Below are positions 18,909 through 28,644 of a stretch of 64,000 bases of DNA, one piece after another. A program made the position numbers and the translations under genes. The notes beneath the pieces are model-generated. The model had not been told where the DNA came from. It saw only the letters and a program-made list of their open reading frames with translations, and did not search any database. This stretch comes from an uncultured Christensenella sp. (GTDB taxonomy: Bacteria > Bacillota > Clostridia > Christensenellales > Pumilibacteraceae): positions 186,001-250,000 of the forward strand of contig CATLHE010000001.1 of the NCBI GenBank assembly GCA_949948895.1, read 5' to 3'. Within the stretch, counting starts at the first letter, position 1. The number at the start of each line of letters is the position of its first letter.

Positions 18909-20089
18909 AATTTGACCAATGAATAATTGAAATAGTCGCCGTCGATACTGCATAACGTGTTGTACAGCGCAGTTGCGCGCATATCGACGCCGAGCACTTC
19001 CGATACGCCGCTATCTACCGAAGCGGCTTTTTTGATATCTGCATTATTTGTCTTGACAAAGTCGGGCAGTATCGTAAAATCGAAATCTTTTTTGCAACCC
19101 AATAATCTGGTGCACTTTTTACGGTCTAAATATTCTTTTTTTATGTCAAGAATACAATCCAAAAACAATCTGTCCATGCGTTTTTTACCGTAACGTTTGC
19201 ACGCTTCCGAGTTAATGTAATCGTCATACGTAGAAAACTTGGAGAGTTTTTCGAGCAAAAATTCCATGCCGTCCGAGCAGTGCCGGAGTTTTCGTATTTC
19301 TTCGGGCGTACGGCTTTTGACGGCATATACAGCCATGGCGTTTAAAATAAGATCGGATTCCGCTAAATCGTATGTCGGTGTCGTTATTTTATCGGAATTA
19401 AACGGCAGGTATTTTGTAATTTTTTTTGAATTACCGTTTGCGATCGCGTTGCGTATTGCCGTCGCAGAGATATATTCGGCGTCATACGTATGTTCATTGT
19501 GTCGCGCTCCGATACGGGGCAAAATAAGCGGTTCGACGTTGGGTGCTAATTTATCGATAGCGGTGATGTATTCGATACAAAGTATATTATTGGGATCGTC
19601 GAACACATAGGATATGTCTTCTGCGTCGGGATAGTATTTTGCAAATATTTTTGACAGCGCCGCGGAGCATGCAAAATTATAGCTTTTGCCGCTATTTAAA
19701 TATTCGGAACGAAAAGCCGCAAACTCGTTATAGCGTTTTATCTTTAGCTCGGATATTTTAAGCAATATATCGCCGTCGGCGGTCGCGCCCATTGCAATAT
19801 GATCGACGTCTTTTATATGCGAAATGATTTTGAGCGCGCCTTCGGCAAAATATCCCGCGCTCGCCGTTGCATAAATAGTAGGCAACTCTATGACGGCATC
19901 CGCGCCGCCCAAGAGCGCACACTCGGCGCGAAGCGATTTGTCGCAAAACGCGGGGCGCGCCGACTGCACGAAATTCCCGCTCATTACGCAAGTGATATTG
20001 TTTGCACCGCATTCATGAACGCAGTCCAACTGAAATTTGTGTCCGCTGTGAAACGGGTTGTATTCGCAAACGATGGCGCAATTTCTCAT
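18905..20089 (-). CDS. tmcAL: tRNA(Met) cytidine acetate ligase TmcAL
   Basis: This 394-residue protein (YlbM family) forms N4-acetylcytidine at the wobble base of elongator tRNA-Met using acetate and ATP. The N-terminal nucleotidyltransferase motif is in CEYNPFHSGHKFQL, followed by MSGNFVQSARPAF and ADAVIELP. Length is normal for the family. It reads away from pta across a 95-base gap containing a promoter for pta. Acetate is both this enzyme's substrate and a product of the Pta-AckA pathway, an interesting but unproved juxtaposition. Confidence 0.92.
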   Translation of the reverse strand: MRNCAIVCEYNPFHSGHKFQLDCVHECGANNITCVMSGNFVQSARPAFCDKSLRAECALLGGADAVIELPTIYATASAGYFAEGALKIISHIKDVDHIAMGATADGDILLKISELKIKRYNEFAAFRSEYLNSGKSYNFACSAALSKIFAKYYPDAEDISYVFDDPNNILCIEYITAIDKLAPNVEPLILPRIGARHNEHTYDAEYISATAIRNAIANGNSKKITKYLPFNSDKITTPTYDLAESDLILNAMAVYAVKSRTPEEIRKLRHCSDGMEFLLEKLSKFSTYDDYINSEACKRYGKKRMDRLFLDCILDIKKEYLDRKKCTRLLGCKKDFDFTILPDFVKTNNADIKKAASVDSGVSEVLGVDMRATALYNTLCSIDGDYFNYSLVKL

Positions 20090-20097
20090 ATAAATAC

Positions 20098-20126
20098 TTT
20101 ACATTCACAAAATTAGAGAGTATAAT
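20098..20126 (+). promoter_or_regulatory. Promoter of the pta operon
   Basis: TTTACA (20098-20103), a 17-base spacer and a perfect TATAAT (20121-20126) lie about 60 bases before the pta ATG. Confidence 0.85.
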
Positions 20127-20184
20127 ATTACGGTACATTCATTGTAACATAAAACAATAAAAAAGTAAACAATAAGGAGAAAAA

Positions 20185-21183
20185 ATGAACGACTTGCTTG
20201 ATTCTGTTCGCGAAAAAGCGAAAAAACTTGCAAAGACCATCGTCTTGGCAGAGGGCGAGGAGCCCCGCGTGATTACCGCCGCGGCAAAAGCTCAGTCGGA
20301 AGGCGTAGCTAAAATAATTCTTTTGGGCGATCCCGAAGTTATCAAACAAAAATGCCCGAGCGCCGATCTCGGCGGCGTAAAGATAATCGATATAGCCAAG
20401 ACCGATATTAAGCCGTATGCCGAAACGCTTTACGAGATACGTAAAGCGAAAGGCATGGATATGGAAACGGCGAAAAAACTTGCGACCGATCCGCTTTATT
20501 TCGGCGTTTTGATGGTAAAACGCGGCGAAGCCGACGGTATGGTAGCAGGCTCAATCAATGCTACGGGCGACGTTTTGCGTCCGGCGTTGCAAATAATCAA
20601 GACGGCGCCCGGTATCAAAACAGTCAGTTCCTGCTTTATCATGGTGCTCGATAAAAATTCAAAGTACGGCGAAAACGGCGTTATGGTATTCGGCGATTGC
20701 GCAGTCAACCCCAATCCCGATGCGAGCCAGCTTGCCGATATTGCCGTAGCTTCAGCAAACACAGCCGCCGCAGTCGCGGGCATATCGCCGCGCGTAGCTA
20801 TGCTTTCGTACTCGACCAAAGGCTCGGCAAAGGGCGAACTCGTAGACAAGGTAACCACGGCGTTGAAGCTTGTCAAAGAATCCAATCCTCAGCTTCAAAT
20901 TGACGGCGAGCTTCAAGCGGACGCCGCGCTCGTGCCTACCGTAGCCGATCTCAAAGCGCCCGGAAGCACCGTTGCAGGCAAAGCAAACGTTTTGATTTTC
21001 CCCGATCTTCAAGCGGGTAATATCGGGTACAAGCTTGTTCAAAGGCTTGCCGGCGCAGAAGCCATAGGTCCTATTTGCCAAGGCTTTAACAGACCGGTAA
21101 ACGACTTGTCGCGCGGTTGCAGCAGCGAAGACGTCGTAAACGTAGTTGCCATGACCGCGCTTCAGAGCGCCATGAGCAATTAG
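20185..21183 (+). CDS. pta: Phosphate acetyltransferase
   Basis: This 332-residue enzyme converts acetyl-CoA and phosphate to acetyl phosphate, feeding AckA. Hallmarks are the internal segments GEADGMVAGSINATGDVLRP and QIDGELQADAALV and the C-terminal NPVNDLSRGC-like stretch (RPVNDLSRGC). It is the short single-domain form typical of Bacillota. AAGGAG precedes the ATG. It heads an operon that continues into three RNA or protein modification genes (prmA, rsmE, mtaB). Confidence 0.97.
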   Translation: MNDLLDSVREKAKKLAKTIVLAEGEEPRVITAAAKAQSEGVAKIILLGDPEVIKQKCPSADLGGVKIIDIAKTDIKPYAETLYEIRKAKGMDMETAKKLATDPLYFGVLMVKRGEADGMVAGSINATGDVLRPALQIIKTAPGIKTVSSCFIMVLDKNSKYGENGVMVFGDCAVNPNPDASQLADIAVASANTAAAVAGISPRVAMLSYSTKGSAKGELVDKVTTALKLVKESNPQLQIDGELQADAALVPTVADLKAPGSTVAGKANVLIFPDLQAGNIGYKLVQRLAGAEAIGPICQGFNRPVNDLSRGCSSEDVVNVVAMTALQSAMSN

Positions 21184-21192
21184 TCTCGATAT

Positions 21193-22101
21193 ATGAAATT
21201 TTATAAGCTTACCGTCGTTTGCAAGTCCGAAGCGTCCGATACCGTGTCGTACGAACTACATGAGTGCGGAAGTCTCGGTGAGGTGTTTTCGGACTACAAC
21301 GATATTTTGCGCGTGCTCGACGAAAAATCGTGGGATTATGCCGACGCTTCGCTGTTTGAAAAAACAGAAGGCTGTACGGTAAGCGGTTTCTTTACGATAG
21401 AAACAGACGTCGAGAGCGTCGCGCAAAAGATAAAAAAACTCGGCGAGTATGATTACGCCGATTTTTCGGGACTGACGGTCAGTATAGAGACAATCGATTC
21501 CGTCGAATGGGAAAACGAGTGGAAAAAGTATTACGTTCCGTTTAATATCGGGAAAATACTCGTTATACCCGAATGGATAGACCGTGAACCGACGGCGGGC
21601 GAGATACCCGTCTATCTTAATCCTGGATTGGCGTTCGGAACGGGCACACATGAAACCACTTCCATGTGCATTGAGTTCATGGATAGTTTGCCAATACGCG
21701 GTTCGCGCGTGCTCGATTTCGGTTGCGGAAGCGGAATACTCGGTATCTGCGCATCGGCTCTTGGCGCAAAGTCCGTCGTCTTTATCGATACGGACGAGCA
21801 GGCGATAGACGCCACTCGAAAGAATTGCAAGCTTAACGGTATCGACGATCCTACAGTCGTTTTAAAAGACGTTCGGCAAATGTCGGAGCCTGCGGATATA
21901 GTATTGGCAAACATTACGGCGGACGTTCTGACCGACGTTGAGCCTATAATCATGTCTGCGTTAAAAGCGGGCGGGTACGCCGTGATAAGCGGTATAATAT
22001 CCGATAAGGCGGAAACCGTTAAGGCAAGATATATCAAGGATTTCACACTTGTGTCCGAACAAAAGAAAAACGAATGGAGCGCATACGTATTTAAATTATG
22101 A
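21193..22101 (+). CDS. prmA: Ribosomal protein L11 methyltransferase
   Basis: This 302-residue SAM-dependent methyltransferase trimethylates ribosomal protein L11. It has an N-terminal substrate-binding domain (1-110), the linker with NPGLAFGTGTHETT, and SAM motif I VLDFGCGSGILGI followed by VLANIT (motif IV region). It begins ten bases after pta and overlaps rsmE by four bases, as in the conserved prmA-rsmE-mtaB arrangement. Confidence 0.96.
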   Translation: MKFYKLTVVCKSEASDTVSYELHECGSLGEVFSDYNDILRVLDEKSWDYADASLFEKTEGCTVSGFFTIETDVESVAQKIKKLGEYDYADFSGLTVSIETIDSVEWENEWKKYYVPFNIGKILVIPEWIDREPTAGEIPVYLNPGLAFGTGTHETTSMCIEFMDSLPIRGSRVLDFGCGSGILGICASALGAKSVVFIDTDEQAIDATRKNCKLNGIDDPTVVLKDVRQMSEPADIVLANITADVLTDVEPIIMSALKAGGYAVISGIISDKAETVKARYIKDFTLVSEQKKNEWSAYVFKL

Positions 22102-22808
22102 GATTTTACTATCCACAAATATCCGAGCGCAACGCCGAGCTTACAGGCGATGCACACACTCATGCCGCATACTCTTTGCGTGTGCGCGTAGACGACTATA
22201 TAACGGTTTTCGACGGTAAAGGAAACGATTATTTTTGTCGCGTAAAAGCGATAAAAAAAGATAGGACAGAGCTTGAAATAGTAAAAATATCCGAAAACGT
22301 CGGGGAAACAAAGACGGATATATCTTTGTATTTATCCGTGATCAAGCAAGACCGCTTTGAAATGGCGGTACAAAAGACTACGGAGCTCGGTGTAACGCGT
22401 ATCGTTCCCGTATATACGACGTATACGCAACGCGGCGGCTCGCTCAATTACGACAGACTAAATAAGATCGCCGTTTCAGCATGCGAACAGTGCGGACGCA
22501 GTCGGTTGCCCGTCATAGAGCAAAGTATCGAATTTAAAGAACTGCTGAAACGTAGCGCAGATACGTATATGATCTTTCCGTGGGAACGCGAAATGACCAA
22601 CTCTCTAAAAGACGCTATCGACAGAACGCAAAAGAAAATATCGGTATTTGTCGGCTCGGAAGGCGGGATAACGGAATCCGAAAAAACACAGCTGACCGAA
22701 ATCGGCGCAAAATCGGTAACTCTCGGACGCAGGATACTGCGCGCCGAAACCGCGGCAATAACAATGCTTTCCGTACTATGTTATGAAATGGGAGAGTGGG
22801 ATCTGTGA
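22098..22808 (+). CDS. rsmE: 16S rRNA m3U1498 methyltransferase RsmE
   Basis: This 236-residue SPOUT (knotted) methyltransferase modifies U1498 in the decoding region of 16S rRNA. The N-terminal PUA-like domain contains HTHAAYSLRVRVDD, and the C-terminal knot includes VFVGSEGGITESE and LGRRILRAETAAI. It overlaps prmA by four bases and mtaB by four bases (GTGA). Confidence 0.96.
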   Translation: MRFYYPQISERNAELTGDAHTHAAYSLRVRVDDYITVFDGKGNDYFCRVKAIKKDRTELEIVKISENVGETKTDISLYLSVIKQDRFEMAVQKTTELGVTRIVPVYTTYTQRGGSLNYDRLNKIAVSACEQCGRSRLPVIEQSIEFKELLKRSADTYMIFPWEREMTNSLKDAIDRTQKKISVFVGSEGGITESEKTQLTEIGAKSVTLGRRILRAETAAITMLSVLCYEMGEWDL

Positions 22809-24085
22809 TCGTTCGCGTAGTCACGCTCGGGTGTAAAGTAAATCAATACGAGAGCGCGTCGATAGTCGCCGCGCTTCAAGCTAAAAATATAGACGCGTCG
22901 GAAGGATTGGAATTCGCCGACGCGTATGTTTTAAATACGTGTTCCGTTACGGCGGAAGCCGATAGAAAATCCCGTCAGTATATAACAAAAATGAGAAAAC
23001 TCAACCACGATTGCAAAATCATAGTAGTAGGGTGCAGTTCTCAAAATAACAACTCGGCGTTTGCTAAATCAAACGTTATAGCGATAGGCGGGACTCATAA
23101 TAAAAGCGGATTCGTTTGTGAAATTATCGATAAGATATCGTCGATAAATAACGAGAATATTCTAGACGATAGAATACTATACGACAAAAATACGTTAAAT
23201 ATCGACAAAATACGGCAATATTGCAGTGAAAACCATGCAAAATCAAACAAAACACGCGCTTTTATTAAAATTCAGGACGGTTGCAACCGTTTTTGCAATT
23301 ATTGCATAATACCTTATCTCAGAGGCAGAAGTAGATCTCGATTTATTGCTGACGTAAAGAAAGAATGTGAAAACGTAATATCAAAAGAGATCGTTCTTAC
23401 CGGGATCGACGTATCGTCATACGGTAAAGACACGGGCGAGAGCCTGGCAAAATTATTCCGTGCGTTGAAAAACGTTAACGCAAGAAAACGGCTGAGTTCG
23501 CTTGAATGTGAGGCGATAGATCGTGAATTGTTGGACGCTATGCAAGAAGGCGGTTTCTGTCCGCATTTTCATTTGTCGTTGCAGAGCGGTAGCGACGAAG
23601 TTTTGCGAACGATGAACAGGCGGTATAATGCCGAATTTTATTTAAGTAAGATAGACTTGATACGGGAGTATTATTCGTTGGCGGCAATTACTACGGATAT
23701 TATCGTCGGTTATCCAACGGAAACCGATGATTTGTTTGATGAAGGGTACGACTTTATAAAGCGTTGCGCTTTTGCCGATATACATGTTTTTCCGTACAGC
23801 AAACGCTCAGGAACGCTTGCGAGCAAAAAATACGACGTGTTGCCGTCCGATACGGTAAAAGAGCGAGAGGGGCGACTTTTGGCGCTTAAAACTCGGCTCA
23901 AAGACGATTTTATACAAAAGAATCTTGGCGTTGTTGCGCCTGTATACGTAGAGACGGCGCACAATGTCGACTATAGCGTCGGATATACGCCCAACTATTT
24001 AAAAGTGTATTCTCACGCGGCTTGCGGTGACATAGTGAATTTGCAATTATGCAAGCCTTATTTGGACGGTATACTCGGCGAATAG
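22805..24085 (+). CDS. mtaB: tRNA t6A37 methylthiotransferase MtaB
   Basis: This 426-residue radical SAM enzyme converts t6A37 to ms2t6A37 in tRNAs reading ANN codons. The N-terminal cluster ligands are in TLGCKVNQYES, NTCSVTAEAD and VVGCSSQ. The radical SAM motif is CNRFCNYC, and a TRAM domain closes the protein. Two GTG starts exist. GGGAG ends at 22794, one base before the first (22796) but ten bases before the second (22805), so 22805 is chosen; it overlaps the rsmE stop as GTGA. MiaB, the i6A enzyme, is encoded separately at 51788-53086. Confidence 0.95.
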   Translation: MIVRVVTLGCKVNQYESASIVAALQAKNIDASEGLEFADAYVLNTCSVTAEADRKSRQYITKMRKLNHDCKIIVVGCSSQNNNSAFAKSNVIAIGGTHNKSGFVCEIIDKISSINNENILDDRILYDKNTLNIDKIRQYCSENHAKSNKTRAFIKIQDGCNRFCNYCIIPYLRGRSRSRFIADVKKECENVISKEIVLTGIDVSSYGKDTGESLAKLFRALKNVNARKRLSSLECEAIDRELLDAMQEGGFCPHFHLSLQSGSDEVLRTMNRRYNAEFYLSKIDLIREYYSLAAITTDIIVGYPTETDDLFDEGYDFIKRCAFADIHVFPYSKRSGTLASKKYDVLPSDTVKEREGRLLALKTRLKDDFIQKNLGVVAPVYVETAHNVDYSVGYTPNYLKVYSHAACGDIVNLQLCKPYLDGILGE

Positions 24086-24377
24086 TTATTTGAATAAAAA
24101 TACGCGTTTCATATACCATTATAAATTCGGTTGTCGGCAGATAATTATAAGGTAGGGCAAAAGTAGATTGAGTCGCGTACAAACACTAATTTACTTCGCA
24201 AAAGACAGCTTTTGCGAAGTAATAACTGTAAAAATAGGGATATACGGGGTTTATTTCGGCTTTTGTCGTAAAAACATATCGCAGATAGCCTAATTGTATT
24301 CTGATCGCGTATTTACTTGTTTTATATTATCTTTCCGATTGTTACATAAAAGGTTTTATAGTAAAGATACTATACGT
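24086..24377. other. Intergenic region with a strong hairpin
   Basis: No gene is evident. A perfect 14-base-pair inverted repeat (24191-24204 with 24209-24222, loop ACAG) stands in the middle. No T-tract follows on either strand, so it is not a classical terminator. It may mark the end of the pta-mtaB transcript or protect the RNA. Confidence 0.6.
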
Positions 24378-26363
24378 GTGAAACGATCCGTTAAAATAGT
24401 ATTTATAGCGGCTGCTGTTTTTGTTACTCTTGCGACTCTTTTGGTGGGGGCATTTTTTCTTTTGATAAGTCCCAATATAAACGTTCTTAATTCTCCCGAT
24501 CTTGATCTCGACCGTATGGCATCGTATTCACGCACCGTTAAGGTTTTGGACAGTGACGGAAATACCGTCGAAGACGTTTTTTACGGAAATAAAATATACA
24601 TTAAGCTGGACGATTTGCCCGAGTACACCGCGCAGGCGTTTATTGCTATCGAAGACAAACGTTTCTATGATCATCACGGTATCGATTTTAAGCGCGTCGC
24701 GTCTGCTGCGCTGTCTAACATTAAGTCATTTAAGTTTCGTGAAGGCGCATCGACTATCACGCAACAGCTAATAAAAAACACGTATTTATCCAACGAAAAG
24801 ACTATAAAGCGCAAGTTAAACGAAATGCGAATGGCAAGGCGCCTTGAAAAAGTTTACAGCAAAGACGAGATATTGGAAAGCTATTTGAATATTTTGTACT
24901 TCGGCTCGGGCATACACGGCATAGGCTCGGCAAGCCGCGTAATGTTCGATAAATCCGCATCCGAGCTTACGCTCGCCCAGTCTGCGGCGCTGGCGTCTAT
25001 TATAAACAATCCGTCGCGTTATAGTCCGTACACAAACGAAGATAATCTCAACGCGCGCAAAACGCTTGTTTTAAAGCAAATGCGCAGTCAGGGCTTTATA
25101 AACGAACAGCAATATTCGGACGCTTGCGCCGAAAAATTGGTTTTCAGCAAGAACAAAAAAAGTCAATTTATCGGCGGGCTTATAAAAAATGCTTGCGTCA
25201 AATATAATTGTACCGAAAAAGAATTATTCTTGAGCAACCGCACGCTTAAAACCGAATATGACGAAAAAATCGTAACAGCCGCGCGCGAAGCTATAAAAAC
25301 CGCATCCCAAAATTTCGATGGCATTATAAGAGTGCTCGTATTGGACAATGCTACCGGCGGTATCGCATGCGACGAGACGACCGAAAACGGCTATATCAAT
25401 CCACAAAGATCGCCTGCTTCGACTATCAAGCCGTTTATATCGTATGCTCCGTCATTGGAAAACGGAATGAATCCTATGACTCAAATTTTAGACGAACCTA
25501 CCGTATTTGACGACGGCTACGCGCCGCATAATTATCACGACAGATATCGCGGGTATCAGTCGTTGCGTGAATGCTTGATAACTTCGTCCAATATCGCGGC
25601 GGTCAAATTACTGCAAGGCGTAGGCGTTGAGAATGCAAAAACGGTCGCGGGGCGTTTCGGCATCAAGTTTGGACAAACCGATCTGTCGCTCGCTTTGGCT
25701 CTCGGCGGTATGGAAAACGGCGTGACGCTTTTAGAGCTTGCCAACGCATATAGAACGCTCGCAAACGGCGGTATATTCTCCGAAGCACAGTATTTATCTA
25801 TAGACCGCTCGCCCATGCTCGAGATCCGCGCCGTGGGCGACGACACGGCGTATTTATTGACCGATATATTGCGCGACTGCGCCAAAACCGGTACGGCAAA
25901 AAAGCTGTCGAAATGCGGCATTATAGCGGCAAAAACGGGCACAAACGGCTCCGAAAACGGCAATCTCGATTGTTATTGCGTGGCGTACACGCCTAAAAAC
26001 ACTGTTGCCGTATGGTTCGGCGCACGCGACGGAAGCGTTATTCCCAATAAAATTACGGGTGCGTCGTGTTGCGATATTATAAAGTATATGTGCGACCGCG
26101 GCGCCATCGAAACCGACAAACAGTTTACTATGCCAAGTTCGGTCGCGTACTTTGAAGTAGACGAAAAAACACTCCGAGAAACGCACGAAGTGTATCTTGC
26201 CGATCCGCTTTTGCCCAAGCGATATCGTTCGCGCGAATTATTTTCCAAGCGGCATTTGCCTATTCAGCGCAGTTATGATATCATGGATTATCTGGACCGT
26301 TATTATTGGGATGAATCGGATATATACTTTAAAGAACGCGACTACCAAGCGGACGAGTATTAA
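24378..26363 (+). CDS. Class A penicillin-binding protein
   Basis: This 661-residue bifunctional peptidoglycan synthase has a short cytoplasmic tail and one N-terminal transmembrane helix (about 8-34). The glycosyltransferase (GT51) domain carries IEDKRFYDHHGIDFKR and EGASTITQQLIKN. The transpeptidase domain has SPASTIKPF (active-site SxxK), the SSN motif and KTGT. The frame is open from 24294, but GTG at 24378 gives a normal short tail; ribosome-binding evidence is weak. Class A PBPs polymerise and cross-link the wall during growth or spore cortex synthesis. The gene ends nine bases before the convergent thiI. Confidence 0.92.
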   Translation: MKRSVKIVFIAAAVFVTLATLLVGAFFLLISPNINVLNSPDLDLDRMASYSRTVKVLDSDGNTVEDVFYGNKIYIKLDDLPEYTAQAFIAIEDKRFYDHHGIDFKRVASAALSNIKSFKFREGASTITQQLIKNTYLSNEKTIKRKLNEMRMARRLEKVYSKDEILESYLNILYFGSGIHGIGSASRVMFDKSASELTLAQSAALASIINNPSRYSPYTNEDNLNARKTLVLKQMRSQGFINEQQYSDACAEKLVFSKNKKSQFIGGLIKNACVKYNCTEKELFLSNRTLKTEYDEKIVTAAREAIKTASQNFDGIIRVLVLDNATGGIACDETTENGYINPQRSPASTIKPFISYAPSLENGMNPMTQILDEPTVFDDGYAPHNYHDRYRGYQSLRECLITSSNIAAVKLLQGVGVENAKTVAGRFGIKFGQTDLSLALALGGMENGVTLLELANAYRTLANGGIFSEAQYLSIDRSPMLEIRAVGDDTAYLLTDILRDCAKTGTAKKLSKCGIIAAKTGTNGSENGNLDCYCVAYTPKNTVAVWFGARDGSVIPNKITGASCCDIIKYMCDRGAIETDKQFTMPSSVAYFEVDEKTLRETHEVYLADPLLPKRYRSRELFSKRHLPIQRSYDIMDYLDRYYWDESDIYFKERDYQADEY

Positions 26364-26372
26364 CGACTGCGA

Positions 26373-27530
26373 TCACAGCTCGATGATCTCGATATTATTT
26401 ACGGCTTCACGTATAAGTTCGGCGTAATCGGCGATAAAGTTTTCCTGTTCTTCTACTTTTTCTATAGTCGGCTTTATGAGCGGGAAATCGGGTAAAAATA
26501 CGGTACAGCAATCGTCGTATGGTTCTATGGACTTTTTGTAAGAGCCGATTTTCTCTGCTATATCGATTATTTCGTATTTATCCATGCCTATAAGCGGTCG
26601 AAAAACAGGCAGTTCGACAACGCTATTGGTGACCGTAATGCTTTCTAAAGTTTGGCTTGCAACCTGCCCGAGACTTTCGCCGTTGATAATACAGCCGCAA
26701 CCTTCGGCTTTTGCCACGATCTCGGCAATGCGCATCATGGCGCGTCTTACAAGAGTTATCATGTAGTTGGGTTTGCAATTCTTGTGTATAGCTTCTTGTA
26801 TCTTAGTGAGCGACACGCAGCGCATTTTAAGGCTGGGCGTATATTCTTTTAATATCCGCGCCAATGCCACGGCTTTTTCTTTTGCCGCTTCGGACGTGTA
26901 AGGATATGAATGGAAATGCAATGCAGTCAGATCCATGCCGCGTTTTGCGAGCATATATCCTGCCACGGGGCTGTCTATGCCGCCCGAGAGTAATAATAAA
27001 CCGTTTCCCGCCGTGCCCGTAGGCATGCCGCCCGAGCAAGGCGTGCTTGATGTGTAAAGATACACGTCGCCGCTTTCGCGGATATCGACGGAAATTTCCA
27101 CGTCGGGATCGTGTAGGTCGACGCTCACGCCGTCTATCGATTCCAGAATGCGCTCCCCCAACGCTTTATTCATTTGCAGCGAATCTAATGGATATTTTTT
27201 ATACGAGCGATGGGTCGATATGCGAAAGCTCCCGACACGCGGCGCCAAATTTACGGCAACCGCCGCGATCTCGTCGAAATCATAGCCGCATCTTTGCGCA
27301 ACCGATAACGAATGTAACCCGAAAACATGTTTGAGCCTGTCTATTATCTCCGATTCGATAGCCTCGTCGTATTCTTTAACGACGTAGCGTCCGCGTCCGA
27401 AGTATAGTTTGCATGACAAATCGCTCAATTTGGCTCTGATATTGTCGCGTAAAATATTTTCGAAATAGTCTTTATTTTTGCCTTTGAGGTAAAGTTCGCC
27501 GTACCTTATTATAATAACGTTGTCAAACAT
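26373..27530 (-). CDS. thiI: tRNA 4-thiouridine synthetase ThiI
   Basis: This 385-residue enzyme adenylates U8 of tRNA and accepts sulfur to form 4-thiouridine. It has an N-terminal ferredoxin-like/THUMP region (about 60-160) and a PP-loop ATPase with LLLSGGIDSPVAG. No C-terminal rhodanese domain is present, the short form usual in Bacillota. The start at 27530 is chosen because AGGAG lies ten bases upstream. The desulfurase encoded just upstream, overlapping by eight bases, probably supplies the sulfur directly, as known for the Bacillus NifZ-ThiI pair. Confidence 0.95.
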   Translation of the reverse strand: MFDNVIIIRYGELYLKGKNKDYFENILRDNIRAKLSDLSCKLYFGRGRYVVKEYDEAIESEIIDRLKHVFGLHSLSVAQRCGYDFDEIAAVAVNLAPRVGSFRISTHRSYKKYPLDSLQMNKALGERILESIDGVSVDLHDPDVEISVDIRESGDVYLYTSSTPCSGGMPTGTAGNGLLLLSGGIDSPVAGYMLAKRGMDLTALHFHSYPYTSEAAKEKAVALARILKEYTPSLKMRCVSLTKIQEAIHKNCKPNYMITLVRRAMMRIAEIVAKAEGCGCIINGESLGQVASQTLESITVTNSVVELPVFRPLIGMDKYEIIDIAEKIGSYKKSIEPYDDCCTVFLPDFPLIKPTIEKVEEQENFIADYAELIREAVNNIEIIEL

Positions 27531-28644
27531 TTCCACTCCTAATGCGCTTTGCTGTGTCGAGGATGATTTTTGCGGCGGAAATCGCGTCTTCGTATTTTGT
27601 ATCGACAAACGTGCTTATGCGTATACAACACTCGATTTCTTTTTCCGAAAGCCCCATTGCGGATAATACGCGATTGCCGCGGTGCGAACCCGAACATGCA
27701 GCGCCCTTACCGATAACTATGTTATAAGAGCTGACCGCATTTTGCAGTATTTCCGCTTTTACGCCGGGAACGCACACGCACAAAATAAAGCCGCTGTTGT
27801 TTCCGTCCCCGATTATTTTACAACCGTTTTTAATAAAAATTTTCGATAGTTCGGCGCGTACACGCACGCTTTTGGCGTAATCGATCATTTTCTTGCACTC
27901 GTCGAGTGCCGAAGCGAATGCGGCAATATACGGCGTGTTTTGCGTGCCGGACCTTAGACCTTGCTCTTGCCCCCCGCCTACAATAAGCGGCGCTATATTG
28001 ACGCCGTTTTTGATATACAGCAGTCCTATGCCTTTGGGCGCGCCGAGTTTATGCGCGCTCGCGCTGTACAGATCGACGCCGAGAGAATCTATCGAGGTAT
28101 TAGCTTTTAAAAGTCCCTGAACGCCGTCGCTGTGAAAAAGCGCGCGCGGCGCTATGCGTTTCGTGAACTCTACAAGTCTTTTAATCGGGTTGACTGCGCC
28201 CGTTTCGTTGCTTATGTGTATTACAGACACAAGCGTCGTATGCTCGTCTACGGCGTCTAAAAAAGCCTTTTCGTCTATCGTACCGTCTTTACCGATCGCG
28301 ACTATTCTGACGTCTATGCCGCGGTTTTTAAGCCGCATAGCGGGTTCGTATACGGAAGAATGTTCGCCTGCCGATATAACCACGTTGCCTTTCGCGTTTT
28401 TTCTGCAACAATCGAGCACCCAGTTATTGGATTCTGTTGCGCACGAGGTAAACACGAGCCTGCCGTTTTTTGCTCCGACGGCGTCTGATATGGCTCGGCG
28501 GTGTTTTTCGATATCGCTGTTTGCTTTGACCCCGATCGGGTACGTTGTATTTGGATTGAAATAACATTCGGTCATTGCCGTTTTGGCCGCTTCTACTGCG
28601 CTGTCAAAGACCTTTGTCGTTGCGGCGTTATCGAGATAGATCAT
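27523..28644 (-). CDS. Cysteine desulfurase (NifS/NifZ-like)
   Basis: This 373-residue PLP enzyme mobilises sulfur from cysteine. It starts with MIYLDNAATTKV, has the PLP lysine in SASAHKLGAPKGIG and the catalytic cysteine in GKGAACSGSHRG. It overlaps thiI and is translated just before it, so it is most likely the dedicated sulfur donor for tRNA thiolation rather than a general iron-sulfur cluster enzyme. It overlaps the upstream membrane-protein gene by four bases. Confidence 0.93.
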   Translation of the reverse strand: MIYLDNAATTKVFDSAVEAAKTAMTECYFNPNTTYPIGVKANSDIEKHRRAISDAVGAKNGRLVFTSCATESNNWVLDCCRKNAKGNVVISAGEHSSVYEPAMRLKNRGIDVRIVAIGKDGTIDEKAFLDAVDEHTTLVSVIHISNETGAVNPIKRLVEFTKRIAPRALFHSDGVQGLLKANTSIDSLGVDLYSASAHKLGAPKGIGLLYIKNGVNIAPLIVGGGQEQGLRSGTQNTPYIAAFASALDECKKMIDYAKSVRVRAELSKIFIKNGCKIIGDGNNSGFILCVCVPGVKAEILQNAVSSYNIVIGKGAACSGSHRGNRVLSAMGLSEKEIECCIRISTFVDTKYEDAISAAKIILDTAKRIRSGNV

